From: Actinomyces capricornis
GTDB taxonomy: Bacteria > Actinomycetota > Actinomycetes > Actinomycetales > Actinomycetaceae
Direction of reading: 5' to 3'
DNA length: 64,000 nt
Assembly (NCBI RefSeq): GCF_019974135.1
Contig: NZ_AP025017.1
Span: 1,426,001 to 1,490,000, forward strand
The first letter of the stretch is position 1. Each line of letters starts with the position of its first letter. Of the stretch, positions 42,484 to 51,281 are shown in pieces. A program made the position numbers and the translations under genes. The notes beneath the pieces are model-generated. The model was not told the origin of the DNA. It worked only from the letters and a program-made list of their open reading frames with translations, and did no database searches.

Positions 42484-45267
42484 ATGGAGAATTCGTCCGA
42501 CACTCCGTTCCACGCGTATGTCTCGACGTGGAGCGATGAGGCTGGACCCCTGATCCGACGATTTCTGCCTCCCGAGCATCTTGATTCGCATATCTTGAAT
42601 ACAGTCGGTCCTGTCCTGGTCTACCTCATCAACGAGTACAGAATTGAGGGTCGGCTTGACGGAGACTCCCCGGAAGAGCGCTACCAGGACTTCGAGGCCT
42701 CCGCCAACGAGAGGGTGATCCCTGACATTCGCTCCAGGTTCCCAGGAGTTCTTGAGCGCCTTCGTTCCCGACTCGAATCCCTTGAGGCCCTGTGCGCCAC
42801 GGTGCTCCAGCGATTCAAAGACGACTATGAATCGCTGGTAGCCGAGTCCATCATTCCACCAGAGGCCTGCGATATCCTCCACATCAAACCGACTGGAGAC
42901 CTTCATGACGGAGCCGCCACGTGCTGGCTCTCCCTGAGTGGGGACGTGACCCTGTACTACAAGCCCCGGGAGTCCTCTGGTGAGCTCCTGCTACAGGCCG
43001 TTTCTGACGCGGTCGCAACGGCGGCTCGCATCAGTGCGCCCCGGATAACGCCGCGGCTCAGCGCCCGTTCGCGGTATTCCTGGGTACAGGAGATGAAACC
43101 CGAGCCGTGCTCAAGCAGGGACGCGGTTGACACCTACTATGAGAGGGCGGGGCACCTGCTCGCTGTGGCCCACCTGGTCGGCCTGACGGATCTTCACCAC
43201 GAGAACATCCTGCCTGGAGACGGCTCCCCCTGCGTCGTTGACGCTGAGACCATGTTCAGCACCCCGTTGAGGCAGCCTGTCCTCGCAACCCAGGCGGCAC
43301 TCGAAGTCAACGGCTCCATCATGTCATCTGTCAGCGGTATAGGTATGCTTCCCATAGGTGCCGGCAATGAGATGTATGGGGGCGACGTCAGCGGACTGTC
43401 CCAGGGCAGGTGGAGGAGGGAGTTGCGGGCGCTCGTTAACCTTGGCCGCGACGATATCAAGTTCACCAAACAGGTGCTGGAGCACATTGACACAGCCCAT
43501 CTACCGCACCTCGTCGAAGACGGAGAGTCCACCGCCCTGCAGCCGGTGGACCACGTCGATGCCATCGTCCGGGGCTTCACGCGGTCTTACATGGCAGCGG
43601 TGGGAGTAAAGCAGGATATTGCTCTGCTGGTGGCGGACCGCGCCCCCAGCATTGACTGCCGGCTCCTCGCCCGCAGGACCGCTGACTACAGAATGTTCAT
43701 GAACTACCTGTGGTCTGTAACCAGACTCGGGCGGCAGAATGAGATCTATGACTACCTCCGCCGTAGGTCCGAGGGACTTTCCGAGCAGATCGTCTCCTCT
43801 GAGATTACCCAGATGAACGAAGGCAGCATTCCGATATTCTGGTGCTCAGGAGACTCCATAGAGGTCCATGACCCGTGTGGAGCGCTGGTGGCCAGCCTGG
43901 ATGCCCCTCCGGCCCACGGCGTGTACACGGTCCTTGACACGCTTGGCGATGACGACCTTGCCCTCCAGCAGAGGCTCATCCGATTCGCCTTTGACAGCGA
44001 AACATCGCTTTCTCTCCAAAGCCCCCAGCGCATGAGGTACGAGCGCGGACTCCAGGAATCTGGGTACTGTGCGCACGAGGGAGCCAAGGACCTCTACAGG
44101 ACGATATGCGAGTCCGCGGTCAGCGCCAAGGCGGACGGCTCTGTCAACTGGCTGAGTCTGGGAGTCGACGACCACGACGCACTGGAGTTGTCCCCGCTCA
44201 CAGGATCGCTCTACTCGGGGACACCGGGGCTCGCGGTGGGACTCCTGAGCTACCGTGAGCTCAGTGGCGAGCGCAGCATGGATCCCCTGCTGCGCAGCAT
44301 CGCCCAAGAGGCTCTCAAATCCTACAGGCGAGGCCTGGCCGCGAAGGGGGCACTCTTTTCCTACTACAACGGGACGCTGGGATACCTGGCCCTTCTTCGC
44401 GCGCTTGGCGCCCAGGGCCTGGCCGACGCTGACGCGGACCAGTTGACCCACGACTTCGTGGACACATGCGCCTCGGTTCCCCTTGACGGCCTTGATGTGG
44501 ACGTCATCAGCGGGGCCGCAGGAACTATCATCGCGCTGGCAACCCTGCCGGACCGCAGGCAGGCCGAGCCGCTCATCACTCAACTGGCCGACTACTTGGT
44601 CAGCTTACGTGGCAGTAACTGGGCCGTCTCCAGGCCCCAAGCCGTCGACAACGCCAGCTTCGCCCACGGTGCCAGCGGGATCGCTACTGCACTGCTCCAT
44701 GCCGCCGCTATCACCGGTCGTGGCGAGTATCGCGACTCCTGGAGGGCGGCCTGGAAGCACGACGAGCACTTCCGACGTGGGAACACCTGGGTGGACATGC
44801 GCCGCGACGACGGGCTTGCCAGCGCCAATTGGTGCCACGGGCTCACCGGCCTCATGCTGGCCCGGTGCCGGTGGCTTGACCTCGACGACGAGCACGGCCT
44901 GCTCTCATCCGACGAGCGCGCAGCCGTCAGTGATGAGCTGCTGCTCGCCGCAGACGGGGTCGAGGAGCATGGGTTGGGACTTCACACCTTTGCCCTCTGC
45001 CACGGAGTGGGAGGAAACTTGCTCGCCCTTGAGAGCGTGGCCCACCGGCTAGCAGGAAGATCCTGGGAAGATGAGTGGACGAGCATGAGTAGTTTTGGGA
45101 TCGCCAAGGACTGGCTGTGCGGTCTGAGCGACCACTTCCAATCCTACTCGGCGATGAGCGGACTGCCCGGCATCCTGCACGCACTCGCCGAGCATGCCAA
45201 GCCAGGCAGGACCATCTCACCGCTGCTCCTTCCCAGTCTCGAGTGGGGTGGTGGCCATGCGCGTTAA
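42484..45267 (+). CDS. lanM: Class II lanthipeptide synthetase (dehydratase and cyclase)
   Basis: A 927-residue bifunctional enzyme. The N-terminal DUF4135 dehydratase (to about residue 570) phosphorylates and eliminates Ser/Thr: GDVTLYYKPRE (ATP-binding Lys), HLVGLTDLHHENIL and VDAETMFSTP, the kinase-like catalytic elements. The C-terminal LanC-like cyclase has zinc ligands Cys784 (NWCHG), Cys839 and His840 (LCHGVGG), at almost the same positions as in LctM. It should install three thioether rings in the 42101 peptide. The frame opens at TTG 42445; ATG 42484 after TTGGAG is a better start. It overlaps lanT by 11 nt. Confidence 0.95.
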   Translation: MENSSDTPFHAYVSTWSDEAGPLIRRFLPPEHLDSHILNTVGPVLVYLINEYRIEGRLDGDSPEERYQDFEASANERVIPDIRSRFPGVLERLRSRLESLEALCATVLQRFKDDYESLVAESIIPPEACDILHIKPTGDLHDGAATCWLSLSGDVTLYYKPRESSGELLLQAVSDAVATAARISAPRITPRLSARSRYSWVQEMKPEPCSSRDAVDTYYERAGHLLAVAHLVGLTDLHHENILPGDGSPCVVDAETMFSTPLRQPVLATQAALEVNGSIMSSVSGIGMLPIGAGNEMYGGDVSGLSQGRWRRELRALVNLGRDDIKFTKQVLEHIDTAHLPHLVEDGESTALQPVDHVDAIVRGFTRSYMAAVGVKQDIALLVADRAPSIDCRLLARRTADYRMFMNYLWSVTRLGRQNEIYDYLRRRSEGLSEQIVSSEITQMNEGSIPIFWCSGDSIEVHDPCGALVASLDAPPAHGVYTVLDTLGDDDLALQQRLIRFAFDSETSLSLQSPQRMRYERGLQESGYCAHEGAKDLYRTICESAVSAKADGSVNWLSLGVDDHDALELSPLTGSLYSGTPGLAVGLLSYRELSGERSMDPLLRSIAQEALKSYRRGLAAKGALFSYYNGTLGYLALLRALGAQGLADADADQLTHDFVDTCASVPLDGLDVDVISGAAGTIIALATLPDRRQAEPLITQLADYLVSLRGSNWAVSRPQAVDNASFAHGASGIATALLHAAAITGRGEYRDSWRAAWKHDEHFRRGNTWVDMRRDDGLASANWCHGLTGLMLARCRWLDLDDEHGLLSSDERAAVSDELLLAADGVEEHGLGLHTFALCHGVGGNLLALESVAHRLAGRSWEDEWTSMSSFGIAKDWLCGLSDHFQSYSAMSGLPGILHALAEHAKPGRTISPLLLPSLEWGGGHAR

Positions 45268-47356
45268 GTTCCGGATGCAAACCGGAGAGCAGGACTGCCT
45301 TCTGGCCTGCTACTCGATGGCCGTCTCCTCCCTGGGGATCGACATCCTCCCCCATGAGTTCTACGACGGCGACGCCCTGCCTGCGGACGGTCTGAAAGCC
45401 AGCTACCTGAGGCAGATCGATAGCTCCGTCGGAACCTGCACCCGCGCCTTCCGGGATCCCGGGCCAGAATGGACGCGTGAGGTCTTCGCCTCCTTCAACG
45501 GCCCTGCGATCGCGTACTGGAACTCCAACCATTTCGTGGTAGTCGTCTCGATGTCGCGCACCCACGCCCGCGTACTCGATCCTGCTCTTGGCAGGATCCG
45601 CCTACCGCTGGAGGACTTCCACCGCTCTTTCACCGGGGTATGGATCCTCGTCGAGCAGGACCGCCCCCCGGCACTGGCGCCCCGCTCCCGGCCGTCCTCC
45701 GCCGTCAGGATCTTCCTCTCCCAGCACCTGTGGTTGCTGTTCCTCGGCCTGACGATCGGGCAGGCCGCCTCCATGGCAGTCGCCGCCGGGGTGCGCACTG
45801 TGCTCGGCGCAGACTACCTCTGGCCGGTCACCATCTCTCTGGGCATAGTGCTCCTCCTCCTATACCTGGCATCCTGCCTGCTGCTGACCGCTGCCCAGCG
45901 CAGGCTGACAAGCAGGTTTGAACAGCGCTACTCGGACTCGCTCTTCCGCTCGGTGCTGAGGCGGCCCTACCTGTTCTTCAAGAGCCAGACCGTCGGATCC
46001 CTGATCGAGATCATCAGCCTGCGTGGAACAATCAGGGACCTCATCCTCTCCTCAGCAATCCCGGCTGCCATCAATTTCCTCTCCGTCATGGTCCTGGTGG
46101 TCTACCTGGCATGGATATCCGTGCCCCTGACCCTCGTAACGTGCGGGATATCGCTGCTGTTCAGCATCCTGGCCGGACTCGCCGTCCAGCGGGAGCGTGA
46201 CGCCAGCCAGGCCTACGTCCAGCGTCAGGTCGCCTTCACCTCAACCATCCAGCAGGACATCCACTGTGTTGAGGAGACCAAGGTGACCCGCACGGAGGAC
46301 CAGGCGGCGGCTCGCTGGTCAGCGGAGAACAACCGCCTGGCTGAAGCCTTCAAGGCGACCTTGGGCGCCCAGAACCTCAGCATGGGTGTCCAGCGCGTCT
46401 ACTACGGAATCTCCCTAGTAGTCATTGCGGCTTTCAGCGTCAGCCTCTACCGCTCAGGGCACGTAGACATGCCCGATGTAGTGCTATTCCAGTCGGGAGT
46501 GGGCATGCTGGCAGGAGCAACGTCGGAGCTCCAGAACTTCTTCGTCTCTTGGGCAAAGGCCGTAGTCTTCGAGCATAAGCAGGCCCCTCTCCGAGAGGAG
46601 CCTGAAGAGCCGCACCGCGACGTCGTCCTCGCTGACTCGCCAGCGTTCATCACGGCACGCGACATGTCCTGCACCTACCCAGGTGGTGAACCGGTCTTCG
46701 CTCCCATCTCGCTGACCATCGGTCAAGGAGAACGCGTGGCCATCATTGGGGAGTCAGGATCAGGAAAATCCACCCTGCTGCACACGCTCATGGGCCTACT
46801 GCCACACACTGGAACAGTAGAATATGGAAGCGGATGGGACCGCTCGGGGCTGGGCGTGGTGCTGCCCGGTATGTCACTCCACACCGGAACCGTGCGCGAC
46901 AACCTGGTAGCCGAAGGTACCGACAGCACCGAGGCCGCCATCTGGGAGGCGCTCGCCGCAGTCAACCTCGCGGATACGATCTCCCGCCTGCCCCGCGGGC
47001 TTGACTCCGCCGTCTTCGAGTCCGGCAGGAATTTCTCCTCCGGGCAAGCACAGCGCCTCCTTGTGGCCAGATCCCTCATACGAGGCTGCCGCGGCATCTT
47101 CTGGGATGAGGCACTCAGCGGAGTGGACGCGAGCACGCGTGAGAGCATCTATCGGAACATCTTGCAGGCCGAAGCCTACCGCGGCGTGACGATTATCGCC
47201 GTCAGCCACCAGATGGACATTCTGAGCCGGGTCGACCGGGTCGTCTACGTCAAGGGCAGCCACAGTGCACCTGTCATCGGCGTGCCGACCGCCCTGGAGC
47301 AGACGAGCCGGCGGTACAAGAGGTTCGTTGCCAGCGCCAACCTCCTCGTCGCATAG
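45257..47356 (+). CDS. lanT: Lanthipeptide ABC transporter with N-terminal C39 peptidase
   Basis: A 699-residue transporter (AMS/PCAT type) that cuts the leader after Gly-Ala and exports the core. Peptidase: Cys14 in GEQDCLLACYSMAV, His92 in NSNHFVVVV and Asp108 in VLDPALG. The membrane domain (about 175-420) has six hydrophobic segments. ATPase: Walker A GESGSGKST (498-506), signature FSSGQAQRL instead of LSGGQ, Walker B GIFWDEALSGVD and a His switch (SHQMD). Start ATG 45257 overlaps lanM; an upstream start at 45194 has no support. Confidence 0.94.
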   Translation: MRVKFRMQTGEQDCLLACYSMAVSSLGIDILPHEFYDGDALPADGLKASYLRQIDSSVGTCTRAFRDPGPEWTREVFASFNGPAIAYWNSNHFVVVVSMSRTHARVLDPALGRIRLPLEDFHRSFTGVWILVEQDRPPALAPRSRPSSAVRIFLSQHLWLLFLGLTIGQAASMAVAAGVRTVLGADYLWPVTISLGIVLLLLYLASCLLLTAAQRRLTSRFEQRYSDSLFRSVLRRPYLFFKSQTVGSLIEIISLRGTIRDLILSSAIPAAINFLSVMVLVVYLAWISVPLTLVTCGISLLFSILAGLAVQRERDASQAYVQRQVAFTSTIQQDIHCVEETKVTRTEDQAAARWSAENNRLAEAFKATLGAQNLSMGVQRVYYGISLVVIAAFSVSLYRSGHVDMPDVVLFQSGVGMLAGATSELQNFFVSWAKAVVFEHKQAPLREEPEEPHRDVVLADSPAFITARDMSCTYPGGEPVFAPISLTIGQGERVAIIGESGSGKSTLLHTLMGLLPHTGTVEYGSGWDRSGLGVVLPGMSLHTGTVRDNLVAEGTDSTEAAIWEALAAVNLADTISRLPRGLDSAVFESGRNFSSGQAQRLLVARSLIRGCRGIFWDEALSGVDASTRESIYRNILQAEAYRGVTIIAVSHQMDILSRVDRVVYVKGSHSAPVIGVPTALEQTSRRYKRFVASANLLVA

Positions 47357-47379
47357 GCGTGCTGGCCATGACTGGCATC

Positions 47380-47872
47380 TGCCTGGCCCAGGGGCGTGGC
47401 CCAGGGCAGCCTCCTGCTCGTGGATGGTACACCGATCTCCACTGGCAACAGGCCCGCAGCCGGCAGACAGGTCGAGAAGGCCAACTGACTGGGGCAACCA
47501 CCACGCCCAGTGCCTGAACGTCCAGGTCGCCACCACCACCGACGGCACTCTCGTAGCCATATCGGACCCAGTGCCCGGCTCACGCCCCGATGGCGCCGCC
47601 CTGGGCCTGTGCGGCTGGGATGAGATCCTTGCCGGCGCTGATTGGATCGCCGACACCGCCTATACCGCTCACGGTGCGCTGACCCCTATCAAGAAGACTC
47701 CAGGCAGAGAACGCCTGGAATGGGAAAAGAGTTCAACAGGGCCGTATCGTCCATGCGTGCCGCTATCGAGCACACGATCGCCACACTGAAGAAATGGAAG
47801 ATCCTATCCACCGGCTACCGCCACCGCCTGGCAGAACTCCCCACCATCATCACCCTGGTCACCAAACTATAG
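47380..47872 (+). pseudogene. IS5-family (DDE_Tnp_4) transposase 3' remnant
   Basis: Directly after lanT a C-terminal transposase piece is readable over two or three frames: LLVDGTPISTGNRPAAGQVEKAN near 47417-47487, then HHAQCLNVQVATTTDGTLVAISDPVPGSRPDGAALGLCGWDEI (47495-47626), ADTAYTAHGALTPIKKTPG (47649-47705), then a frameshift to KEFNRAVSSMRAAIEHTIATLKKWKILSTGYRHRL near 47726-47831. The N-terminus is lost. It forms the right edge of the lanthipeptide segment. 47873-48198 contains no recognisable gene. Confidence 0.7.
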
Positions 47873-48186
47873 CTCTACAGAATAGGCTGATAACCCCCAT
47901 GTGAATAACGCCCTCGGTGCGTGATCAGTAGTGGACTGGGGATCCCCCATCCAGCGCGAAACCCGGCTCGCCCACCGTCCGGAAGGCTGCCGGGTCCACT
48001 CCGCAAGGCTACTGCCCTGAGCAGGGATCATCATACGCGGGCGTTATCGGGAAGGTAAGCCTTGTCGACAACGCCCGCCTTGTCGGGAACGCCTGCCTTC
48101 CTGGCAGCTCAGGGGAGCCGTGAAAGCGACCCGGGTCAGGCGGTGACCGTGCGTGATAGGAGCCGAGGTGGGCGGGCCCTGCCGTC

Positions 48187-48192
48187 TATCCT
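48187..48192 (+). promoter_or_regulatory. -10-like hexamer for a leaderless transcript
   Basis: TATCCT, then 6 nt, then ATG 48199; no ribosome-binding sequence is present. It is the best -10 match among the leaderless candidates in this window. Confidence 0.45.
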
Positions 48193-48198
48193 GGGCGC

Positions 48199-49356
48199 AT
48201 GTCCTCCACCGATGACGCTGCGGACTCGCCCGGGCCTACCGCAGAGGCTGCTCCGGACGGAGGCCCCATCACGGGCGCCACCCCCGCACCCCGGCGTCGG
48301 CCTTGGGTGCGACGGCGCACTGCGACCCTGGGGGCCCTGGGCGTCCTGGCCGCGGTTCTTGCCGGCGGCGCCGCCCTGTCGTACCACAACGCGAACCGCC
48401 CCTGCCCTTGTCCGCTCCCACCCCCACCCACCCCGGCACCCGGGCTGGCCGAGCTGCGCGCCGCCGTCACCCGCTTCAACACCGAGCACGGGTGGACAGG
48501 CGTCGATATCTCCGAGGACAACCGCTCCGGCTGGTCGAGCTCATCGGTCCAGGCGAGCCTCCAGGTCATCGGTGACCTCGGTGAGACTGTCACGCCCACT
48601 CGGATGGCGTCCTTCGTCGTCGGGCTCCATGAGGCGGTGGATGGCCTCCTGGTACCGCCCGGCTCGGACGCCGTCCCCCTCCAGGTGCGGGTCGAACTGC
48701 GCAGCCGCCGGCGCAGCCAGGACATGGGGATCACCGCTGAGATCGCCAGTGCCACTGATCATGATGTCCTGGCCGCCTGCATGTCAGTGGCCAGCGAGGC
48801 GCTCGACAGTGGCACCAACTCGGCCGCGTTGACCGGCGAGACACTGGCCCTGCGTCATCCTGATCCCGACGGCGGCGGCCTCCTCGACCCGGCTGTCTGG
48901 CTGTCGGCTGCGCCTGCGAGTCTGCCGGCCGGCGTCGTCCTGGAGCAGCAGCGCGACTACGACGGGAACTGCGTGCTCATCACCCGCATGATGGCTGGAG
49001 ACGACATGTCCGAGGTGCCCCTGGCCGATCTGGCTGAGGCAGCCTGCGGGCTGCGGTGGTATGAGGCGACCGTGGAGTCGGGGGAGGCGGGCGCAGTCGT
49101 GCGCCTGTCCGAGCCTGAAGGCGCGGGGCCGCGCTCCGACCAGCCTCTTGGGGTGGAGGATCTGCGCGGCGTGCTGGACCTGGCGCGAACCGGCACCTGG
49201 GCCCGGTGGATCCTCGCCGACGGCGGTGACGGCTACCGCGGCGTCGTCTTCGAGTGCACCGACGGCACCCTCTCCGTTCCCGAGGTCGTCCCGGCACTCG
49301 CGGGACCGGGCATCTCCCTGGAGCGCTCCCGCGAGGTGCTCGCCGAGCTGGGGTGA
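48199..49356 (+). CDS. Uncharacterised single-pass membrane protein
   Basis: A 385-residue protein: a Pro/Ala-rich cytoplasmic segment with a basic stop (RRRPWVRRRT), one transmembrane helix at about 44-61 (TLGALGVLAAVLAGGAALS), a short Cys-Pro/Pro-rich spacer (CPCPLPPPPTPAP) and an extracytoplasmic domain of about 300 residues without recognisable motifs. There are about four Cys in the outer part that could form disulfides. No relation to the lanthipeptide cluster is visible and GC content is back to chromosomal level. Confidence 0.65.
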   Translation: MSSTDDAADSPGPTAEAAPDGGPITGATPAPRRRPWVRRRTATLGALGVLAAVLAGGAALSYHNANRPCPCPLPPPPTPAPGLAELRAAVTRFNTEHGWTGVDISEDNRSGWSSSSVQASLQVIGDLGETVTPTRMASFVVGLHEAVDGLLVPPGSDAVPLQVRVELRSRRRSQDMGITAEIASATDHDVLAACMSVASEALDSGTNSAALTGETLALRHPDPDGGGLLDPAVWLSAAPASLPAGVVLEQQRDYDGNCVLITRMMAGDDMSEVPLADLAEAACGLRWYEATVESGEAGAVVRLSEPEGAGPRSDQPLGVEDLRGVLDLARTGTWARWILADGGDGYRGVVFECTDGTLSVPEVVPALAGPGISLERSREVLAELG

Positions 49357-49395
49357 GCGTGGCGGTCAGGGCCGCGCGGGCGGGCCTGGCTGCGG

Positions 49396-49437
49396 GCGGG
49401 GCGCCCCCACGCCGGACAGGCGCTGAAGGCGCCCCGC
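49396..49437. terminator. Bidirectional terminator between convergent genes
   Basis: GCGGGGCGCC (49396-49405) and GGCGCCCCGC (49428-49437) form a perfect 10-bp stem with a 22-nt loop, immediately before the stop codon of the minus-strand SLC13 gene and 40 nt after the 48199 gene. Confidence 0.65.
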
Positions 49438-49440
49438 AGC

Positions 49441-51030
49441 TCACAGGCTCAGGCCGAAGACCGGGACCACCAGGCCCATGACCGCCAGCGTCACCAGCAC
49501 CGCGCCTGCCAGGTTGAGCCAGAGGCCGGCCCTGACCATGTCCCCGATCTCGATGTAGCCCGACCCGTAGGCCACCGCATTGGGGGGTGTGGCCACCGGC
49601 AGCATGAAGGCGAAGGTCGCCGACAGGGCCACCGGCACCACCAGCAGCATGATGTTGGCGGGGGTCTGCTCGGTCAGGCCGATACCGATGGCGACCCCGC
49701 CCATGATCGGCAGGAAGGCCGCCGCCGTCGCCGTGTTCGAGGTCAGTTCCGTCAGCAGGATGACCAGCAGGGCCACAGCCGCGATGAGGAGCGCGATCGG
49801 CAGCGCCCCCAGTCCCTTGGCCTGCTCCCCGATCCAGATCGATAGTCCCAGGCGGGAGAACATCGCCGACAGCGACAGCCCGCCGCCGAAGAGCAGCAGC
49901 ACATCCCAGGGCAGGTCCTTGGCCGTGGTCCAGTCCAGGAGCCGGGTCCCCCGTGTGCGATCGCCCGGCAGGAGGAAGAGCAGGGTCGCCGAGATCATCG
50001 CGATGAGCGCATCGGAGATCGTCAAGGACGATCCCGTCTGCTCCAGGATGATGGGGGTCAAGACCCAGGCGGCCGCCGTCATCACGAAGACGACCGCCAC
50101 CCTCATCTCGCCCCTGCTCATGGGGCCCAGCTCGCGCCAGGCCTCCTCGATGACCTCCCGGCCGCCGGGGATGTCATCGACCTCGGGCCGGAAGAGCACG
50201 TAGACCAGCAGCCACCAGGCCACCCCCATGAGAATCACCGCCAGGGGGACCCCCACCAGCATCCACTGGCCGAAGCCGATCTCGATCCCATGCGTCTCGG
50301 AGAGGTAGGCCACCATGAGCGCGTTGGGCGGGGTGCCGATGATCGTCCCCACCGAGCCGATCGAGGCCGCGTAGGCAATGCCGAGCATGAGGGACGCCGA
50401 CAGGCACCGTATCCTGCCCATGCCTCCCACCAGGGAGGAGACCAGACCCAGCACCGAGATGCCGATGGGCAGCATGACCACCGCCGTGGCCGTGTTGGAC
50501 ACCCACATGGACAGGAAGCCCGTGGCGACCATGAATCCCAGCACCAGCGTGCGCGGCCTGGTGCCCACCCGCAGCACCACCGCCAGGGCCACACGGCGGT
50601 GGAGGTTCCACTTCTGCATGGTCAGGGCCAGCATGAAACCGCCCATGAACAGGAAGATCGTGTCCGAGGCGTAGGGGGCTGCCACCTCCTTGAACTCCGC
50701 CACCTGCAAGGCCGGGAAGATGACCAGGGGGAGCAGGGCGGTGGCTGCCAGCGGGATCGCCTCGGTCATCCACCACGTCCCGAGAAGGACGGCAGCAGCC
50801 GCCACCGCTCGCAGGCCGGCGATGGTGTAGGTGGCCTCGTTGCCGGCCGCCGCGGCAGCGCTGTTGACCTGATCGACGGCGTCGGCGGGGAAGAGGGTGT
50901 AGACCAGCGCCGCCAGCACCGGCCCGAGGATGAGGCCGATGCGCTGACGACGCAGCGCCGAGGGCGTGGGAGGGGTCTCGGAGCCGGCACGGGCGCGGGA
51001 GCTCGACTCGTGGGTGACGGGCAGACTCAT
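49441..51030 (-). CDS. SLC13/DASS family anion (dicarboxylate or sulfate) transporter
   Basis: A 529-residue permease with about 12 hydrophobic segments. The two characteristic SNT motifs are WVSNTATAVVMLPIGISV (first half) and ELTSNTATAAAFLPIMGGVAIGIG (second half), as in VcINDY and NaDC-type Na+/dicarboxylate cotransporters, followed by LPVATPPNAVAYGSG. It should import C4-dicarboxylates or a related anion with Na+. ATG 51030 follows GAGGAGG at about 9 nt; the upstream part of the reading frame is excluded because an inverted repeat and the ribosome site lie there. Confidence 0.9.
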   Translation of the reverse strand: MSLPVTHESSSRARAGSETPPTPSALRRQRIGLILGPVLAALVYTLFPADAVDQVNSAAAAAGNEATYTIAGLRAVAAAAVLLGTWWMTEAIPLAATALLPLVIFPALQVAEFKEVAAPYASDTIFLFMGGFMLALTMQKWNLHRRVALAVVLRVGTRPRTLVLGFMVATGFLSMWVSNTATAVVMLPIGISVLGLVSSLVGGMGRIRCLSASLMLGIAYAASIGSVGTIIGTPPNALMVAYLSETHGIEIGFGQWMLVGVPLAVILMGVAWWLLVYVLFRPEVDDIPGGREVIEEAWRELGPMSRGEMRVAVVFVMTAAAWVLTPIILEQTGSSLTISDALIAMISATLLFLLPGDRTRGTRLLDWTTAKDLPWDVLLLFGGGLSLSAMFSRLGLSIWIGEQAKGLGALPIALLIAAVALLVILLTELTSNTATAAAFLPIMGGVAIGIGLTEQTPANIMLLVVPVALSATFAFMLPVATPPNAVAYGSGYIEIGDMVRAGLWLNLAGAVLVTLAVMGLVVPVFGLSL

Positions 51031-51042
51031 GGCGTGCACCTC

Positions 51043-51069
51043 CTCGTGCAAACGGATAAGTTGCACGAG
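51043..51069. promoter_or_regulatory. Operator-like inverted repeat before the SLC13 gene
   Basis: CTCGTGCAA (51043-51051), 9-nt spacer, TTGCACGAG (51061-51069): a perfect 9-bp dyad 13-39 nt upstream of the SLC13 start codon on its strand, covering the ribosome-binding region. It may be a repressor site (GntR- or LacI-like size) or an mRNA stem hiding the ribosome site. Confidence 0.5.
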
Positions 51070-51281
51070 TTTACCTGGGACTTTCGCCCTACGCCATGGT
51101 GCGGCGGTCAGCGGTGCCGTCGCGCCCACCGGCAAGAGCGGCGCATCCGGGGGCGGATATCGTGGCGGAGCGCGCGGGTGCCTGATGGGGAGCTGATGGG
51201 GGACTGCCCGTCAAGGAGGAGGCTGCCCGCCCGGCACGGGAGGATGCTCCTCGTTGCACGGCTGTGACCTGGGAGGGGACA

